Shown: positions 60,773 through 64,000 of the stretch, one piece after another
How positions within the stretch are numbered: position 1 is the stretch's first letter
Layout: the number at the start of each line of letters is the position of its first letter
DNA from: an uncultured Lachnospiraceae bacterium
Lineage (GTDB): Bacteria > Bacillota > Clostridia > Lachnospirales > Lachnospiraceae
Direction of reading: 5' to 3'
Length of the DNA: 64,000 nt
NCBI GenBank assembly: GCA_934351255.1
Contig: CAKRJH010000002.1
Location: 1-64,000, forward strand
Translations under genes and position numbers: made by a program
Notes under the pieces: model-generated
Seen by the model: only the letters and a program-made list of their open reading frames with translations
Databases searched by the model: none
What the model was told of the DNA's origin: nothing

Positions 60773-62670
60773 CAGATTTCCTCCTCTCTGCTCTCAAAAC
60801 ATACACCGCCTCCAAATCTGGCTGCTCCACAGCCCGAACATTTCAGGCGGCAATGCGGCGTCACAGTCTCCTGTCTGGCCCGTTCATACTCATTCCAAAG
60901 GAATTTCTTTGTCACACCGATATCAATGAAATCCCATGGCAGCAGTTCATCACGATTGCGATCCCTGTCCACATAATAGGACATGTTCACACCATTGTCA
61001 GCAAATGCTTTCTGCCACTTTTCCAGATCAAAATACTCCGTCCACGCATCGTAGATACAACCACTCTGATATGCCAGCAGGATCACGTCATTGAGCTTGC
61101 GGTCACCTCTTGCAAACACGCCTTCCAGTACGGAGACATCCGCATCGTGGCAGTTGTATTTGATACTCTTGGCATTGAGCTGGCTCTTGACCTTGTCCAT
61201 CAGGAAATTACGTTTTTCCTTGGCCTCCTCCATCGTATTCATGCGCGACCACTGAAATGGCGTAAACGGTTTTGGTACGAAGATCGATGTCGAGGTGACG
61301 ATCTGAACTTTTCCGTTTCTCTGTTCCTTCGGAATGGTGTAATATTCTCTGGCGATCTTGTCCGAGAGCACGGCGATCTGCTCGATATCATCCGCTCTCT
61401 CCGTCGGCAGTCCCAGCATAAAATACAGTTTTACACGATTCCATCCGCCACGGAATGCCTCCATCGCGCCATCCAGGATCTCCTCCTCTGTCAGTCCCTT
61501 GTTGATCACGTTGCGCATTCTCTGGGAACCAGCCTCCGGAGCAAACGTCAGACTGCTCTTTCGCACATCCTGTATCTTGGACATAACCTCCAGGGAAAAA
61601 TCCTTGGAAAAGGTGTCAATACGCAGGGAAGGAAGCGCTATATTCACTCTCTTTTTCTTGCATTCATCGATCAGCCAGTATACCAGTTCCGGCAGTTCCT
61701 TGTAATCGCTGGAGCTCAGGGAACTCAGGGTGATCTCCTCATGGCCGGTGGAGTCCAGCATAGACTGCGCACAGTCCTTCAGAAAGTCCAGGCTTCTCGG
61801 ACGGATAGGACGATACAGCATCCCCGCCTGGCAAAAACGGCATCCGCGGATACAGCCTCTCTGGATCTCCAGCACAACACGGTCCTGTGTTACCTTAATG
61901 TAAGGAACCAGCGGCTTTTTCGGATAGTACGTATCCGACAGGTTCATCTCCACTTCCTTGACGACACGCTTCGGTGCCTCCGGGCAGTTCGGCTCAAACG
62001 ATGCCAGGGTGCCATCCTCATGATAACTGACATCATAAAACGCCGGCACATAGATTCCCGGAACCCCGGCTGCCATCTTCAAAAAGGCCTCTCTGTCCTG
62101 TCCGGATGCTTTCCAGATCTTATAACGATCCAGCAGTTCCCGATATGCTGTCTCTCCCTCACCCATGTAAAACATGTCAAAAAAGTCAGCGATAGGCTCC
62201 GGATTGTACGAACATGGGCCGCCTCCGATCACAAACGGATCCTCCTTCGTACGATATTTCGCCTTCAGCGGAATGCCGGACAGATCCAGCACCTGAAGAA
62301 TATTGGTATAACACATCTCATACTGCAGGGTGAATGCCAGAAAATCAAACGCTCTGACCGGATCCTGGCTCTCCAGAGCAAAGAGCGGGATCTTCCTCTC
62401 ACGAAGGATCCTGTCCAGATCTACCCATGGGGAATAGACACGCTCACAGTATGTGTCATCCCAGGAATTGAACATATCGTACAGGATCTGAATCCCCAGA
62501 TGGGACATTCCGATCTCATAGACATCCGGAAAGCACATGGCAAACCGCACATCCACCTTCGACGGATCTTTTTTGACCATATTGATCTCATTTCCGATAT
62601 ATCTTGCCGGTTTTTCCACCGACAACAGTATCTCATCTGATAATGCTAATTTTCTCAATGTTGTCCTCAT
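60772..62670 (-). CDS. B12-binding radical SAM protein (TIGR03960 type)
   Basis: This 632-residue protein has an N-terminal cobalamin-like domain (FAMCFPDVYEIGMSHLGIQILYD) and a radical SAM core with the [4Fe-4S] cysteines in RGCIRGCRFCQAGMLYRP, followed by LTFAPEAGSQRMRNV. The substrate is not known. A TTG at 62658, with GAGG six bases upstream, could be the true start; the ATG at 62670 has no clear ribosome binding site. It lies three bases after the small membrane protein gene and starts the unit ending with RNase G and the nucleoid protein. Confidence 0.92.
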   Translation of the reverse strand: MRTTLRKLALSDEILLSVEKPARYIGNEINMVKKDPSKVDVRFAMCFPDVYEIGMSHLGIQILYDMFNSWDDTYCERVYSPWVDLDRILRERKIPLFALESQDPVRAFDFLAFTLQYEMCYTNILQVLDLSGIPLKAKYRTKEDPFVIGGGPCSYNPEPIADFFDMFYMGEGETAYRELLDRYKIWKASGQDREAFLKMAAGVPGIYVPAFYDVSYHEDGTLASFEPNCPEAPKRVVKEVEMNLSDTYYPKKPLVPYIKVTQDRVVLEIQRGCIRGCRFCQAGMLYRPIRPRSLDFLKDCAQSMLDSTGHEEITLSSLSSSDYKELPELVYWLIDECKKKRVNIALPSLRIDTFSKDFSLEVMSKIQDVRKSSLTFAPEAGSQRMRNVINKGLTEEEILDGAMEAFRGGWNRVKLYFMLGLPTERADDIEQIAVLSDKIAREYYTIPKEQRNGKVQIVTSTSIFVPKPFTPFQWSRMNTMEEAKEKRNFLMDKVKSQLNAKSIKYNCHDADVSVLEGVFARGDRKLNDVILLAYQSGCIYDAWTEYFDLEKWQKAFADNGVNMSYYVDRDRNRDELLPWDFIDIGVTKKFLWNEYERARQETVTPHCRLKCSGCGAARFGGGVCFESREEEI

Positions 62671-62673
62671 TTC

Positions 62674-62895
62674 TTACAGTTGCTGCAGCATATGCCTAAA
62701 CGACCAGATCCATGTTTCCACATGAGACCACCACGTGTCCTGCATCATATGATGTTCGATCCATGCAGCCACCCCGGTTCCTCCCGGGATCTGACCTGTG
62801 CCTGCCGCCATAAAGAGCAAAACAAGCATTCCTGCCGTCAATACGCGCAGCGCACGGTAGGAATGCTTCTCACAATACTTCGTGTTTTCGTCCAT
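62674..62895 (-). CDS. small membrane protein of unknown function
   Basis: This 73-residue protein has one hydrophobic helix (~17-33, LTAGMLVLLFMAAGTG) and a Trp-rich C-terminal part (WWSHVETWIWSF). No family is recognised. The start at 62895 has GAGGG six bases upstream; the frame extends a little without support. It sits between gpsA and the radical SAM gene. Confidence 0.6.
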   Translation of the reverse strand: MDENTKYCEKHSYRALRVLTAGMLVLLFMAAGTGQIPGGTGVAAWIEHHMMQDTWWSHVETWIWSFRHMLQQL

Positions 62896-62946
62896 TGATA
62901 CCCTCACTAATCGCTGTTTGTATCAATGTATGTCCATCCCGGAAGA

Positions 62947-63963
62947 TTATGCCTCTTCCCATCCACAGTCCGGGTATTCCATACTCTTGCCCCGTCCAAG
63001 AAGATTATACATGGCATCCATTGCTGAGATCCCCTCAAACAGAACATGGTTAATCTCTTCCACGATCGGCATATTTACGTCATATTTCTGTGCAAGCGCC
63101 CAGGCAGCTTTGGCAGAATACACGCCTTCCACTACCTGCTTGACCTCATCCATGGCAGCCTGTGTGGTATATCCTTTTCCAATCAAATAACCGGCATTAT
63201 GGTTACGGCTGTGATTGCTGGTACAGGTCACGATCAGATCTCCAATGCCGGAAAGGCCACAGAATGTCTCCATCCGTCCGCCCATCTTGATCCCAAGTCT
63301 GGAGATTTCGGTGATACCGCGCGTCATCAACGCCGCCTTGGTATTGTCTCCAAGCCCCAGTCCGTCCAGGATCCCGGCAGCCAGCGCAATCACATTTTTG
63401 ATGGATCCGCCCAGCTCAATACCTATAATATCAGAACTGGTATACACACGAAACCTTGAATTCATAAATACTTCCTGTATGAAGAATGCCGTCTCCTTGC
63501 TGGAAGCACCTACCACCACAGTGGTCGGTATCCCGACAGCCACCTCCTCAGCATGGGATGGTCCGGACAGCACCGCCACATCCGCCTGCGGGATCTCATC
63601 GAGGATCACCTCGCGAAGCATCATCAATGTCTCATCTTCAATGCCCTTGGCCACATTAACGACCTTTTGCCCCTCTTGGATCAGATCCGCTGCCCGCTGC
63701 GCTGTACTCCTCACAAATGGAGATGCCACGGCAAAGACGATCAGTTCCTGATCCGTGCAGGCCTTCTCAAGGTCTCCCGTGATCACGATCGAATCCGGAA
63801 GTTTCACTCCCGGAAGACGATTTTTATGTTCTCTGTGCTCGGTCAGCATGTCAATCTCTGCCTGTACGGCAGACCAGACCGTCACCTCATGACCGTTCTG
63901 TGCCAGCATGATTGCAAGGGCGGTTCCCCAGCTGCCCGCCCCCAAAAAACTGACTTTACTCAT
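62947..63963 (-). CDS. gpsA: glycerol-3-phosphate dehydrogenase [NAD(P)+]
   Basis: GpsA makes glycerol-3-phosphate from dihydroxyacetone phosphate, the backbone of phospholipids (compare plsC at 17106). The Rossmann motif is GAGSWGTAL (~7-15). The catalytic lysine is in SIKNVIALAAG, followed by LGLGDNTKAALMTRG. Length 338 is usual. AAGGAGG precedes the ATG. The remaining 37 bases to the window edge contain only its ribosome binding site and the end of an upstream gene that cannot be identified. Confidence 0.96.
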   Translation of the reverse strand: MSKVSFLGAGSWGTALAIMLAQNGHEVTVWSAVQAEIDMLTEHREHKNRLPGVKLPDSIVITGDLEKACTDQELIVFAVASPFVRSTAQRAADLIQEGQKVVNVAKGIEDETLMMLREVILDEIPQADVAVLSGPSHAEEVAVGIPTTVVVGASSKETAFFIQEVFMNSRFRVYTSSDIIGIELGGSIKNVIALAAGILDGLGLGDNTKAALMTRGITEISRLGIKMGGRMETFCGLSGIGDLIVTCTSNHSRNHNAGYLIGKGYTTQAAMDEVKQVVEGVYSAKAAWALAQKYDVNMPIVEEINHVLFEGISAMDAMYNLLGRGKSMEYPDCGWEEA

Positions 63964-64000
63964 AACTCCATACCTCCTTATGCTTCCTTATTGACTGCAT

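Overview
This 64 kb window looks like chromosomal DNA from a Gram-positive Clostridia member, most likely family Lachnospiraceae. The basis is gene content and order: the lexA / YneA-like pair, the HlyD-like / YggS / SepF / DivIVA / LspA / RluD run, the mreBCD-mrdA-minCD-rodA-mgsA block, DUF4321 and DUF378 proteins, a biotin-dependent Na+ decarboxylase operon, and AGGAGG-type ribosome binding sites. It is mostly housekeeping DNA. There is no prophage, transposase, CRISPR array or resistance cassette. Only the first ~0.75 kb is clearly more AT-rich.

Layout. 0-4.3 kb: a small secreted protein, a membrane-anchored beta-propeller protein and an Ig-like lipoprotein behind a structured leader. 4.4-5.8 kb (minus): pyrBI. 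6-14.4 kb (plus): an aconitase-family hydratase, a DUF5688-like protein, tRNA-Arg(CCG), a membrane-anchored protein, an RluF-like pseudouridine synthase, ligA and metA. 14.4-19 kb: a PHP phosphatase and rqcH (minus), plsC (plus), a DacF-type carboxypeptidase (minus). 19.1-24.5 kb (plus): a five-gene biotin-dependent decarboxylase / Na+ pump operon. 25-27.2 kb: two tandem LCP cell-wall ligases. 27.2-27.5 kb: a near-perfect ~92 bp hairpin repeat. 27.5-29.4 kb: yhbY-nadD-yqeK-rsfS. 29.5-31.4 kb: an SOS cluster (lexA, an HD nucleotidase, a YneA-like division inhibitor). 31.5-33.3 kb: an amidase. From 33.3 kb almost every gene is on the minus strand: a tyrosine recombinase, a BlaI-like repressor, the sepF/divIVA cluster, mgsA, rodA, minCD, mrdA, mreDCB, radC, a YnbB-type PLP enzyme, miaA-mutL-mutS, rnpB, a nucleoid-associated protein, RNase G, two tRNA/ribosome-processing radical-SAM-associated genes and gpsA.

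How the genes fit together. The right half is a cell shape, division and genome maintenance region: MreBCD, PBP2, RodA, MinCD, SepF, DivIVA and a co-transcribed HlyD-like membrane protein, followed by mismatch repair. The left half mixes envelope biogenesis (LCP ligases, amidase, carboxypeptidase, secreted proteins) with central metabolism.

The strongest unexplained signal is a ~109-nt leader that occurs twice, upstream of the Ig-like lipoprotein (3136) and the first LCP gene (25030). About 43 of its first 53 bases are identical. In both copies a GGAG-containing hairpin loop is complementary to a downstream CGCTCC, and the CTCC of that segment can instead pair, across a five-base loop, with the gene's own Shine-Dalgarno. 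This is the geometry of a translational switch, and I cannot match it to a known class. Other points of interest are three LexA-type boxes at the YneA-like promoter, an MreB with substituted ATPase residues, a decarboxylase operon carrying two different carboxyltransferases, an OadG-like subunit fused to a lipoprotein domain, and perfect palindromes at the pyrB, dacF and decarboxylase promoters.
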